NCBI GenBank assembly: GCA_946549155.1
Contig: CAMNQN010000105.1
Span: 1 to 11,220, forward strand
Direction of reading: 5' to 3'
Source of the DNA: an uncultured Lachnospiraceae bacterium
GTDB lineage: Bacteria > Bacillota > Clostridia > Lachnospirales > Lachnospiraceae
Length of the DNA: 11,220 nt
Part shown: piece after piece, positions 1 to 6,581 of the stretch
How the letters are laid out: each line of letters opens with the position of its first letter
How positions within the stretch are numbered: the stretch's first letter is position 1
Program-made: the position numbers and the translations under genes
The notes under the pieces: model-generated
What the model was told of the DNA's origin: nothing
What the model saw: the letters and a program-made list of their open reading frames with translations, nothing else
Database searches by the model: none

Positions 1-15
1 TTGTGGCCCTGCGCG

Positions 16-58
16 CCCGCCTCTTCCTGCGTCCGGGTAATTAACAAAACACGAACAT
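16..58 (-). repeat. Left copy of a ~45-bp flanking inverted repeat
   Basis: Read on the minus strand, this stretch matches 11109-11154 of the plus strand. By hand alignment 37 of 43 aligned bases are identical, with one 3-base gap. The longest identical blocks are GTGTTTTGTTAA and GGACGCAGGAA. It begins 20 bases after the stop codon of the ketose 3-epimerase gene and has the same sense as that operon. It opens with ATG TTC GTG TTT TGT TAA, a five-codon frame also kept in the other copy. Similarity weakens towards the window edge, so the true end may lie outside. It could be a dispersed repeat, a conserved 3'-UTR element, or an end of a moved segment. I do not recognise the family. Confidence 0.75.
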
Positions 59-78
59 AAACTATCCCTTGCTTACGG

Positions 79-945
79 CTATCCGAAAACTTCTTTGCAG
101 AAGCGGCAGCTTTCTGCGATATCCGCATCCAGTTTGGCTGCATCCGCGTGATCGGAAAGATCCCGCCATACCTTGATATCGGCTCCCACACCGCCTCCCA
201 TGCACACGAAGGGTTCCATCACAACGGTTCCATCGTAGCCAATCTCATGCAGGGCCCTGCTCATTTCCTTCCAGGGCAGCCGGCCCTTGCCCGGCACCTT
301 ACGGTTAGCCTCTCCTACGTGGAAATGTCCCAGATACCCCCTGGTTTCCAGAATCGCGTCATAGAAGCTGTCCTCCTCTATATTCATATGGAAGGAATCC
401 AGCATCACCTTCACGTTTTCCCGATCCACATCCTTTACAAACTGTGTCGCCTCTTTTGCATCGTTAAACAGATACTGCTCAAAACGGTTCACTGTCTCCA
501 ATGTCAATGTAATCTTTTTTGTTTTCGCATAATCAGCCAGCTCCCGCACGCTCTCTATGCTGATTTTCCGCGCTGTCTCCTTCTCCACCGGCAGGGAATA
601 ATCCACCGGCCAGTAGGCATAGATAATTCCGCCAATCTGACGGATATCCGCCAGATCCATTTTATCCATAATCCTTTTCATGTACGCGATGCCATTTCTG
701 CGGACGTTCTCATCGCAGGAGGATACGTCATACTGCTTGGGCAGCCCGATACAGGCGGTCAGCATAATGCCGTACCGTTTTGCCTCCTGCCCCAGGGCAA
801 TTGCCTTCTCATCCGGCAGGTCTGCCAGCCCTCCGCCGGAAATCTCCAGGATATCAAACCCCAGGCCTGCTACCTTTGAAATATACGGGAAGAAATCCGC
901 GTCCCACTCCTTCTCCCAATATGCGAAATAAGTTCCTATTTTCAT
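79..945 (-). CDS. Ketose 3-epimerase (D-allulose/D-tagatose 3-epimerase family)
   Basis: This TIM-barrel enzyme (288 aa from the chosen start) is predicted to interconvert ketoses by epimerisation at C3, for example D-allulose and D-fructose, using a divalent metal in the cytoplasm. The visible metal ligands are E150 (in LTLETVNRFE), D183 (VMLDSFHMNIEED), H209 (GHFHVGE) and E244 (VVMEPF). Their spacing matches the known Agrobacterium D-psicose 3-epimerase quartet. Substrate-side residues around NRKVPGKGRLPW and IKVWRDLS are also family-typical, and the length is normal. I chose the ATG at 945 because GGAGGG (950-955) sits just upstream and the protein then begins MKIGTYFAYW like its relatives; an in-frame ATG at 957 is the alternative. 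It is the last gene of the leftward operon, close behind the isomerase gene, which suggests consecutive steps. The fold and reaction class are secure; the exact sugar is not. Confidence 0.9.
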   Translation of the reverse strand: MKIGTYFAYWEKEWDADFFPYISKVAGLGFDILEISGGGLADLPDEKAIALGQEAKRYGIMLTACIGLPKQYDVSSCDENVRRNGIAYMKRIMDKMDLADIRQIGGIIYAYWPVDYSLPVEKETARKISIESVRELADYAKTKKITLTLETVNRFEQYLFNDAKEATQFVKDVDRENVKVMLDSFHMNIEEDSFYDAILETRGYLGHFHVGEANRKVPGKGRLPWKEMSRALHEIGYDGTVVMEPFVCMGGGVGADIKVWRDLSDHADAAKLDADIAESCRFCKEVFG

Positions 946-971
946 TCTGCCCTCCATTCTGCAGCTTCGCC

Positions 972-2396
972 TCAGCCCCGCAGCTCCATATAATCATGAT
1001 ATCCCGTATTATGGGCAATTTTCAGTTTCTTCCAGTTGGCAAACTCATAGAAAGCATCCTTATTGTCGCCGTAGCCGAAGGACATATGGTGATCCACGCG
1101 GTAGTTATACAAAACGCTTAACAGCTCCGGCACCGTCATCTCCCTGCCGTCCATCCGGAAATTTCGCAGCCAGCCGGAGGAGCCCTGGTAGCCCTCCTTA
1201 TCAAACATTTCTCCTGTAAATACCACCATCTCGTTGGTATTGCTGCAGATTCGGTTCAGCGTCACCACACCGCTTTTAAACTGCATATCCGCCACCACGC
1301 CGCAGCCGCACCACTTCGAATCCTCGTACCGTCCCATATTAAAATGCTGGTCCCACCGGATTCCCTGCCGGTCCGCCATACATCCCGGCGCCGGACCGCA
1401 GTGCCAGATATTCAGACTGTTATCCCCGGTATCCACGCTGACCAGATCCACCATGGAGGCAGGCACACCCTTGTTAAAGGCCCGGTCCACAATCATGCCG
1501 ATGGCCCCGTCGATATCCCCCTCACAGGAAGCGATGATTCCCTGGTTGTTCAGACGGCTGATAGCCGCGCAGGGTACCATATCATAGACCTCCTGCAGAG
1601 TCCGCCAGCAGCTGATGGACAGCACATTGTACTGGTATTCCTCCGCAAAATCCCGAAACGCCAGGAAAAGTCTGGCGAATTTCTCCATGGAAGAGCGGTT
1701 CACCGCCTGGGTCATCCTCCCCTCTTTCAGGATTTGCTCCACCTCTTCCTCTACGTCTGTCTGGCCGTAAGCTCTGGCCCGCTGGATAATCTCCTCCACC
1801 GTGTGAAGCCGTTCAATATGTGCCCCGTACTTTGTCTCAATATCCGCCTCCCGGACCATCATATAATCGAAGCCGTCCACCACCGGACCGATGGCGGCGA
1901 TTCTGGTTTCCCTCAGTGCAGCTATGGCCCGCAGCGCCCGCAGCGTCACCTGAAAGCGATCATAAAACAGGGGATTGTCCGTAAATCCGTAAAACCACTT
2001 AAAAGGAATCTCCTGATCCTTAAAATACTTTCCAAACATTCCGGAAAGGATCATGGTCCCGCAAAACGCATTTAGTGGCAGCATTCCTGTCAGGGAGCAT
2101 TCCGGCATAGCCCAGATACCCAGCGGGCAGTTCATGCTTCCGAAGGGAATCGCACAGTTTCCGATGGTAGCCCCAAAAGAGCACAAAAATAAAAAGTCCG
2201 GCTTTTTCTCCTTCATCTCCTCCGCCACCATTCTGGCCGTATCATATCCATATACAATCCGCTCCGCCGCCATCAGCTCAAAATTCTCCTGCCTCGCCAG
2301 GGAGGACAATTCTTCCAGGACGCGGGTGCGGGTTTCCCAGTCCCCGTGAGCGTTTCCATGGAAACAAGACACAAATCCGATTTTTAATCTGCTCAT
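972..2396 (-). CDS. L-fucose/L-arabinose isomerase-family protein
   Basis: This 474-residue protein resembles the L-fucose isomerase superfamily, whose members convert an aldose to a ketose with a divalent metal. The N-terminal half has a Rossmann-like pattern (MSRLKIGFVSCFHG, KPDFLFLCSFGATIGN). The C-terminal half carries the family blocks: ISRLNNQGIIASCEGDIDGA with a candidate metal-ligand Glu, then VDLVSVDTGDNSLNIWHCG with a candidate Asp, plus HCG. A late His-containing block (YNYRVDHHMSFGYGD) could supply the His ligand. The start at 2396 follows AAGGAGGAATC. An upstream ATG at 2401 opens only ATG CGA TGA, which overlaps the real start. The 3-epimerase gene follows 26 bases later, suggesting that the ketose made here is passed to it. 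The substrate is unknown; a rare aldohexose or 6-deoxysugar is possible. A divergent member with another role cannot be excluded. Confidence 0.8.
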   Translation of the reverse strand: MSRLKIGFVSCFHGNAHGDWETRTRVLEELSSLARQENFELMAAERIVYGYDTARMVAEEMKEKKPDFLFLCSFGATIGNCAIPFGSMNCPLGIWAMPECSLTGMLPLNAFCGTMILSGMFGKYFKDQEIPFKWFYGFTDNPLFYDRFQVTLRALRAIAALRETRIAAIGPVVDGFDYMMVREADIETKYGAHIERLHTVEEIIQRARAYGQTDVEEEVEQILKEGRMTQAVNRSSMEKFARLFLAFRDFAEEYQYNVLSISCWRTLQEVYDMVPCAAISRLNNQGIIASCEGDIDGAIGMIVDRAFNKGVPASMVDLVSVDTGDNSLNIWHCGPAPGCMADRQGIRWDQHFNMGRYEDSKWCGCGVVADMQFKSGVVTLNRICSNTNEMVVFTGEMFDKEGYQGSSGWLRNFRMDGREMTVPELLSVLYNYRVDHHMSFGYGDNKDAFYEFANWKKLKIAHNTGYHDYMELRG

Positions 2397-2412
2397 CGCA
2401 TGATTCCTCCTT

Positions 2413-2452
2413 CAAAAAATGGGAGCCGCCGCCTTATTGCACGGCAGCTCCC
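2413..2452 (-). terminator. Rho-independent terminator-like hairpin between binding-protein and isomerase genes
   Basis: On the minus strand an 11-bp stem is formed by 2442-2452 and 2421-2431 (GGGAGCTGCC pairing with GGCGGCTCCC, including one G-U pair, plus a further G-C at the loop end). The loop is 10 bases. It is followed immediately by A and then six Ts (2414-2420). This is a good intrinsic terminator. It starts 24 bases after the binding-protein stop codon, with the isomerase ribosome binding site directly after the T run. Within an operon such a hairpin usually acts as a partial terminator or 3'-end stabiliser, giving more binding protein than enzyme. No promoter is evident between it and the isomerase gene. 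Confidence 0.8.
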
Positions 2453-2476
2453 GGGAAACAAAATGATTGGAAGTCG

Positions 2477-3742
2477 TTAACCTGCATATTCTGCTTTGAT
2501 CTCCGGGATCGTATCCGGGAATGTAAATTCCGATACCTTGTAATAGGAGTTTCCTTCCTCGTAATATTCCTCCACGTTTTCCTTATTGATAATACCGATA
2601 TTAAACGGGCTGATTCCAGGAAGATTGCTAGGATCCGCACCCTCCTCGAAGATGGCGTGGATCAGCTCCACCGTAAATACGCCCTCCTCCACCGGAGATC
2701 CCAGACCAGTACAGAGGATATCGCCGTTCATAATCATTTCCAGGCCTTCCACCGTGCCGTCCGAAGCGCAGATAATCTCTACATTGTCATTAATACCCGC
2801 GGATGCCAGGGCCTTTCTGGCACCAGCCGCCATGAAATCATTCTCACAGATAATCAGGTTCATATCCGGGCTGGCCGTGCACAGATCCTCCGCCGCAGCC
2901 AGGCCGCCCTCCACGGTCCACTCTCCGATGCCCATTCCCAGAATGCTGAAATTTGTGTCGGCATTCTCCGCCTTACCTGTGGTTTTCAGCGTCTGGAACA
3001 TATCATAACCGGCCAGATAAGCGTCCTCCACGCATTCATAGGGGGTTCCGGCTTGCTCCATTCTGGAGTACAGAAGGCCGGCGATCATTCCGCATACACG
3101 GCTCTCTGATGTGGAGCTTCCCATCACACCGATAATTACCGTGGCCAAAATGGGATCTTCTGCCGCCATGGCACCGCAGGTAATCGCATATTTTCCCGCC
3201 TCAAAGCCATTCATAAAGCAGTCGGAACAGATGGTGGTGAGGATCCCGCAGTCCTCCGGCTGGGTGCCGATGGCAATAACAGGGATTCCCGCCTCGATGG
3301 CCCGGTTGATATCATTTACCGGCGTAGTAGAATCGATGGGGTCAATCAGAATAATATCCACTCCCGTAGAAATAAAGGTGTCAATGTGCTCGCTCTGCTT
3401 CTGGGTATCGCCATCCGCATTCAGCAGCGTCAGCTTATAGCCGTATTTCTCACAGGCCTCCTCAATGGTGCTGTTCAATGTAACAAAAAAGTCGCTGGCC
3501 AAACTCTGGGCGGACATACCGATGGAAACCGTGTCCTCACTGGCCCGCTCCTTGGGCCATGCCTTCTCCACATCAGCGCGGTCCTTCATATACGGATTGA
3601 TCAGACCCGCGAAGCACAGCTCTGAAGTCATCGTGTACACCTCATGAATCTCTTCCGTCTCCTGGGCATAACCAACCATTCCCCCAAAGGTCCCCAGTGT
3701 CATAGCCAGTGTCATCATACCTGCTAACATTCTTTTCTTCAT
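2477..3742 (-). CDS. Sugar ABC transporter substrate-binding protein (RbsB/periplasmic-binding-protein type)
   Basis: This exported solute-binding protein (421 aa) should deliver a sugar to the adjacent RbsAC-like transporter. An N-terminal export signal is visible (MKKRMLAGMM, a hydrophobic core to about residue 24, then VGYAQE as a plausible cleavage site). The ligand-binding fold starts near residue 72 with VSIGMSAQSLASDFF. It continues through typical blocks (LLNADGDTQKQSEHIDTFI, DIILIDPIDSTTPVNDINRA, GIPVIAIGTQ) and later NLIICENDFMAAGARKAL and EIICASDGTVEGLEMI. The start at 3742 follows AAGGAGGT; a longer in-frame ATG at 3802 would put 20 hydrophilic residues before the signal and is unlikely. 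No lipobox cysteine follows the hydrophobic core, which is unusual for a Gram-positive binding protein. Residues about 27-70 form an extra acidic stretch before the fold. It is the third gene of the operon. Confidence 0.9.
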   Translation of the reverse strand: MKKRMLAGMMTLAMTLGTFGGMVGYAQETEEIHEVYTMTSELCFAGLINPYMKDRADVEKAWPKERASEDTVSIGMSAQSLASDFFVTLNSTIEEACEKYGYKLTLLNADGDTQKQSEHIDTFISTGVDIILIDPIDSTTPVNDINRAIEAGIPVIAIGTQPEDCGILTTICSDCFMNGFEAGKYAITCGAMAAEDPILATVIIGVMGSSTSESRVCGMIAGLLYSRMEQAGTPYECVEDAYLAGYDMFQTLKTTGKAENADTNFSILGMGIGEWTVEGGLAAAEDLCTASPDMNLIICENDFMAAGARKALASAGINDNVEIICASDGTVEGLEMIMNGDILCTGLGSPVEEGVFTVELIHAIFEEGADPSNLPGISPFNIGIINKENVEEYYEEGNSYYKVSEFTFPDTIPEIKAEYAG

Positions 3743-3772
3743 CGTTTTTGCAACCTCCTTTTGTGTAAGCTT

Positions 3773-3802
3773 ATTGTATCTCTTTCCTGTCTGCGCAGAC
3801 AA
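3773..3802 (-). promoter_or_regulatory. Candidate internal promoter upstream of the binding-protein gene
   Basis: On the minus strand a -35-like TTGTCT (3797-3802) and a -10-like TACAAT (3773-3778, five of six consensus bases) are separated by 18 bases. They lie within the 81-base gap between the permease stop and the binding-protein start, ahead of its strong AAGGAGGT site. A separate promoter would fit the common need for excess binding protein. This is a consensus match by eye only. Confidence 0.35.
3788..3801. repeat. Perfect 14-base palindrome TGTCTGCGCAGACA
   Basis: TGTCTGCGCAGACA is a perfect two-fold palindrome in the gap between permease and binding-protein genes. It overlaps the candidate internal -35 box, so it could be an operator for a dimeric repressor. 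It could instead fold in the mRNA as a short hairpin (5-bp stem, GCGC loop), for example marking a processing site. No T run follows it on the minus strand, so it is not a terminator of the leftward transcript. Confidence 0.45.
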
Positions 3803-3823
3803 AAATTAGTACCTGTATAAAAA

Positions 3824-4819
3824 TCAGACGATGGATTGCCGTTTTCCCGTGCCCACCAGCTGTAAAATAACCGAAGCCAAAATAATTACGCCCTTCACAA
3901 TTTCCTGCGGATACGCCGGTACGCTCAGCAGGTTCATGATATTGGTAATCAGTGCCAGAATCAGCACACCGATCAGTGTGGAGAATACCTTTCCCTTTCC
4001 TCCGTTTAAGCTGGCCCCGCCGATCACGCAGGCCGCGATTGCATCCAGCTCAAACCCGGATCCGGTGGATGGCGTGCCTGTGCCGGACCGGCAGGAGATC
4101 ACGATGCCCGCCAGCGCGGAACACACACCGGAAATCGCGTAAACGGAAAACTTATACTGTCTTGAATTGATGCCTGCCAGAGTAACCGCGGACTGATTGG
4201 AGCCCGTAGCCACCACCAGGCGGCCGAAAACCGTATATTTCGTCACCAGCAGGCAGACAACAAACACCACTGCGCCAAGAATCACCGGCCAGGGAATGCC
4301 AAGAAATGTCTGGCTGCCAAAGGCCTGCAAAAACTGTGTGCCAAAGGTGTCCGATGGCCACCGGATGGGCTGTCCGTTGGTGATCAGATAGGCGATGCCC
4401 TTCGCAATCGTCATCATGCCCAGCGTCCCTACAAAGGGCGCTACCCCGATATAAGAAACCAGAAATCCATTCACCGAACCCAGGATAAAGCCCACAAGCA
4501 GGGTAAACAATATCGCTGCTGCCAGCATCAGGGGCAACGACCAGTTCCAGTGAACCACCGCAACCGATATCATCATCCCTCCCACCGCTACAATAGATCC
4601 CACGGAAAGATCAATGCCTCCCGTAAGAATCACAAACAGCATTCCCATGGAAACCAGAAAAATCGGTGTATTCTGCCGCAGAATATTAAAAATATTCCGG
4701 GATGTAAAAAACACATCCGACAAAAAAGAGGAAACCACAATTAACAGCAGTAAGATCAAAACCGCATTATGCCGGATGAAAAACTCTTTTAAATTCAAAT
4801 TTCCTTTTTTCTCATTCAT
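3824..4819 (-). CDS. Sugar ABC transporter permease (RbsC-like)
   Basis: This membrane-spanning subunit of a ribose/galactose/xylose-class importer (331 aa, normal for the family) has several hydrophobic segments. The first starts near residue 18 (AVLILLLLIVVSSFL). Family hallmarks are GGIDLSVGSIVAVGG at about 67-81, VAPFVGTLGMMTIAKGIAYL, the cytoplasmic coupling region FGRLVVATGSNQSAVTLAGI that contacts the ATPase, and the late block DAIAACVIGGASLNGGKG. The start ATG lies one base after the TGA of the ATPase gene (TGA-A-ATG), and only a weak G-run precedes it, so translation is probably coupled to the upstream gene. A homodimer of this protein with the RbsA-like ATPase would form the transporter. 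It is also the only permease in the window that the orphan ATPase at 6582-8090 could partner. Confidence 0.95.
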   Translation of the reverse strand: MNEKKGNLNLKEFFIRHNAVLILLLLIVVSSFLSDVFFTSRNIFNILRQNTPIFLVSMGMLFVILTGGIDLSVGSIVAVGGMMISVAVVHWNWSLPLMLAAAILFTLLVGFILGSVNGFLVSYIGVAPFVGTLGMMTIAKGIAYLITNGQPIRWPSDTFGTQFLQAFGSQTFLGIPWPVILGAVVFVVCLLVTKYTVFGRLVVATGSNQSAVTLAGINSRQYKFSVYAISGVCSALAGIVISCRSGTGTPSTGSGFELDAIAACVIGGASLNGGKGKVFSTLIGVLILALITNIMNLLSVPAYPQEIVKGVIILASVILQLVGTGKRQSIV

Positions 4820-4820
4820 T

Positions 4821-6320
4821 TCATTTAACCCCCATTGCCAGATGAATCATGTTCGTCTCGGTCAGTTCTTCTCTTTTCAGCTCTCCGGAAACCATCCCCT
4901 CCCGCATAATCAGGACCCGGTCGCTCATGCCGATGATCTCCGGCATTTCAGAGGAAATCATAATAATCGCAACTCCTTTTTCCGCCAGCTCGTTCATGAT
5001 TTTATAAATCTCCACCTTGGCCCCCACATCGACCCCCCGGGTGGGCTCGTCCAAAATCAAAACACCGCAGTCCCGGTACAGCCACTTGGCCAGGGACACC
5101 TTCTGCTGGTTGCCGCCGGATAAGGTGGATACCGGATCTTCAATGCTGCCCGCCTTAATCCGCAGGCTTTCCACCAGCTCCTGAATCTGTCTTTCTTCTT
5201 CCTTCCGGTTAATCCAGCCGCCCCTGCCTGCCACCTTGTGAAGAGCGGATATGGTGATATTATCCCGCACCGGAAGGTCCAGCAGGACACCGCAGCCCTT
5301 CCGGTCCTCCTGCAGCATCCCAATGCCCGCACGAACCGCCGACCGGGGCCCTGTAATCTTCACCGGCATTCCCCGGTACCGGATTTCACCCTCCTGCGGA
5401 ATGTCCGCCCCGAAAATGAGCCGCATGGTTTCCGTTCTCCCTGCTCCCACCAGCCCGTTAATTCCCAGGATTTCACCGGAGTGCACCTGAAAGGATACCC
5501 CCTTCACCTTTTCTCCGTTCCGTATATTCTTTACCTCCAGAACCACATCTCCGATCTCCGCGTTTCTGGGTGGGAAAAACTCAGACAGCTCCCGTCCGAT
5601 CATCATCTGCACCAAACGGTGCTGGTCAATGTCCCCGGTATTCACCGTTCCCACATTGGAACCGTCCTTCATCACCGTTATCCGGTCGCATATGGTAAAT
5701 ATTTCCTCCAGCCTGTGGGAAATATAAATAATACAGGTTCCCTGCTGCCGCAGCATCCGGATCAAATCAAACAACTGTCTGACTTCGCTGCTGGCCAGCA
5801 CCGCCGTAGGCTCGTCAAACACCAGAATCCGGGCGTTTCTGGAAAGGGCCTTGCAGATTTCCACCACCTGCTGATACGCCACGGAGAGAGTACCCACCTC
5901 CGCCTTCGGGTCAATATTGCCAAAGCCCAGGCTTCCCAGCAAATCCGCCGTCTGACGGTACAGCTTGTCCCATCGCATAATCCCCGATCCGTCCCCCAAA
6001 TGATCGATGAAAATATTCTCCGCCACAGACAGATGCGGCGCCAATGCAAATTCCTGGTAAATGATGGAGATTCCCAGCTCCCTGCTGTCCCTCGGACTGG
6101 AAATCTGCACCGGCTCGCCAAATATGCGGATGTCCCCCTGATCCTTCGCGTAAGCGCCTGCAAGAATTTTCATCAGCGTAGATTTTCCCGCACCGTTTTC
6201 CCCCATCAGCGCGTGAACCTCCCCGGCCCGGGCACAGAAGGATGCCTTTTTCAAAGCCTGTACCCCTCCGAATGCCTTGCTTATATCCGTCATGCACACT
6301 GCGTCCTTCGTCTGCGTCAT
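4821..6320 (-). CDS. Sugar ABC transporter ATP-binding protein, double-domain (RbsA/MglA-like)
   Basis: This protein (499 aa) carries two fused nucleotide-binding domains and powers sugar import with the permease encoded next. Domain 1 has Walker A GENGAGKST (40-48), Q-loop Q89 (IIYQE), degenerate signature LSVAYQQ (145-151), Walker B ILVFDEP (165-171) and switch H202. Domain 2 has the family-typical degenerate P-loop GLVGAGRT (289-296), Q337 (MLQEDRKG), canonical LSGGNQQ (400-406) and Walker B LILDEPTRG (421-429). This asymmetry is normal for the RbsA family. I chose ATG 6320 because GAGGTG lies nine bases upstream; an in-frame TTG at 6347 would add nine residues but lacks a good ribosome binding site. 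It is the first gene of the leftward operon. The specific sugar cannot be read from the ATPase. Confidence 0.95.
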   Translation of the reverse strand: MTQTKDAVCMTDISKAFGGVQALKKASFCARAGEVHALMGENGAGKSTLMKILAGAYAKDQGDIRIFGEPVQISSPRDSRELGISIIYQEFALAPHLSVAENIFIDHLGDGSGIMRWDKLYRQTADLLGSLGFGNIDPKAEVGTLSVAYQQVVEICKALSRNARILVFDEPTAVLASSEVRQLFDLIRMLRQQGTCIIYISHRLEEIFTICDRITVMKDGSNVGTVNTGDIDQHRLVQMMIGRELSEFFPPRNAEIGDVVLEVKNIRNGEKVKGVSFQVHSGEILGINGLVGAGRTETMRLIFGADIPQEGEIRYRGMPVKITGPRSAVRAGIGMLQEDRKGCGVLLDLPVRDNITISALHKVAGRGGWINRKEEERQIQELVESLRIKAGSIEDPVSTLSGGNQQKVSLAKWLYRDCGVLILDEPTRGVDVGAKVEIYKIMNELAEKGVAIIMISSEMPEIIGMSDRVLIMREGMVSGELKREELTETNMIHLAMGVK

Positions 6321-6421
6321 ACTGCTTCTCACCTCTTTATATTCCAATTTGTCATTACCTTTACCGTAAACTCATTTAACCATATCCATGCTGGAAAGAA
6401 AACTCATGAAATCCATAAAAA

Positions 6422-6449
6422 AGTGTACAATTTCCAGTTTCTTTGTCTA
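6422..6449 (-). promoter_or_regulatory. Candidate promoter of the leftward transport/catabolism operon
   Basis: On the minus strand TAGACA (6444-6449, five of six -35 consensus bases) and TACACT (6422-6427, four of six) are 16 bases apart. They predict a transcript start near 6415 and a leader of roughly 95 bases before the ATG at 6320. The weak -10 fits an operon needing activation. A TGTAC motif overlaps the -10 box. Assigned by eye only. Confidence 0.4.
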
Positions 6450-6484
6450 TTTTTTTCTCCTGTTCCAATTTATTCCGGACCAGC

Positions 6485-6492
6485 TTGTACAA
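6485..6492. promoter_or_regulatory. TTGTACAA palindrome, candidate regulator site in the divergent control region
   Basis: TTGTACAA is a perfect 8-base palindrome midway between the two divergent candidate promoters. The core TGTAC recurs at 6424-6428 (overlapping the leftward -10) and at 6529-6533 (just upstream of the rightward -10). Spacings of 62 and 43 bases are close to six and four helical turns. The YesN-type regulator encoded nearby is the obvious candidate binder, but this is inference; the rest of the 261-base intergenic region shows no RNA gene. Confidence 0.3.
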
Positions 6493-6510
6493 AATAGATA
6501 ATTCCCATTC

Positions 6511-6539
6511 TTGACAAACGGAAATTCCTGTACTATTGT
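6511..6539 (+). promoter_or_regulatory. Promoter of the orphan ATPase/two-component operon
   Basis: A perfect -35 box TTGACA (6511-6516) is followed after a 17-base spacer by TATTGT (6534-6539, four of six). The predicted start is near 6546, giving a leader of about 36 bases. A strong G-rich ribosome binding site (AAAGGGGGGA) precedes the ATG at 6582. The spacer holds the interrupted palindrome GGAAATTCC (6520-6528), a possible operator. The good match suggests constitutive or modestly regulated expression, as expected for a sensing system. Confidence 0.65.
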
Positions 6540-6581
6540 AAAACAAAATCAACTATTAGCGGCCGGAAAAGGGGGGACGTA

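Noticed and set aside
148..879. Plus-strand open frame opposite the 3-epimerase gene
   Set aside because: The minus-strand protein has all four metal ligands of its family; the plus-strand frame has no ribosome site or domain.
972..2396. Sulfoquinovose isomerase of a sulfoglycolysis pathway
   Set aside because: Some isomerases of that pathway are distant relatives, but no transaldolase, sulfolactaldehyde enzyme or sulfonate exporter is nearby, and the partner enzyme is a ketose 3-epimerase.
6374..6416. 14-codon frame (minus strand) in the leader of the leftward operon
   Set aside because: It begins almost at the predicted transcript start and has no ribosome binding site; no sign of attenuation structure around it.
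5238..6497. Long open frame on the plus strand opposite the importer ATPase gene
   Set aside because: Its translation has no recognisable motif, is rich in His/Pro/Arg typical of antisense reading of a GC-rich gene, and the minus strand carries an unmistakable ABC ATPase.
6508..6528. Possible catabolite-repression (cre) site around TTGACAAACGGAAATT
   Set aside because: The bases are out of register with the TGNAARCG consensus and lack the second half-site.
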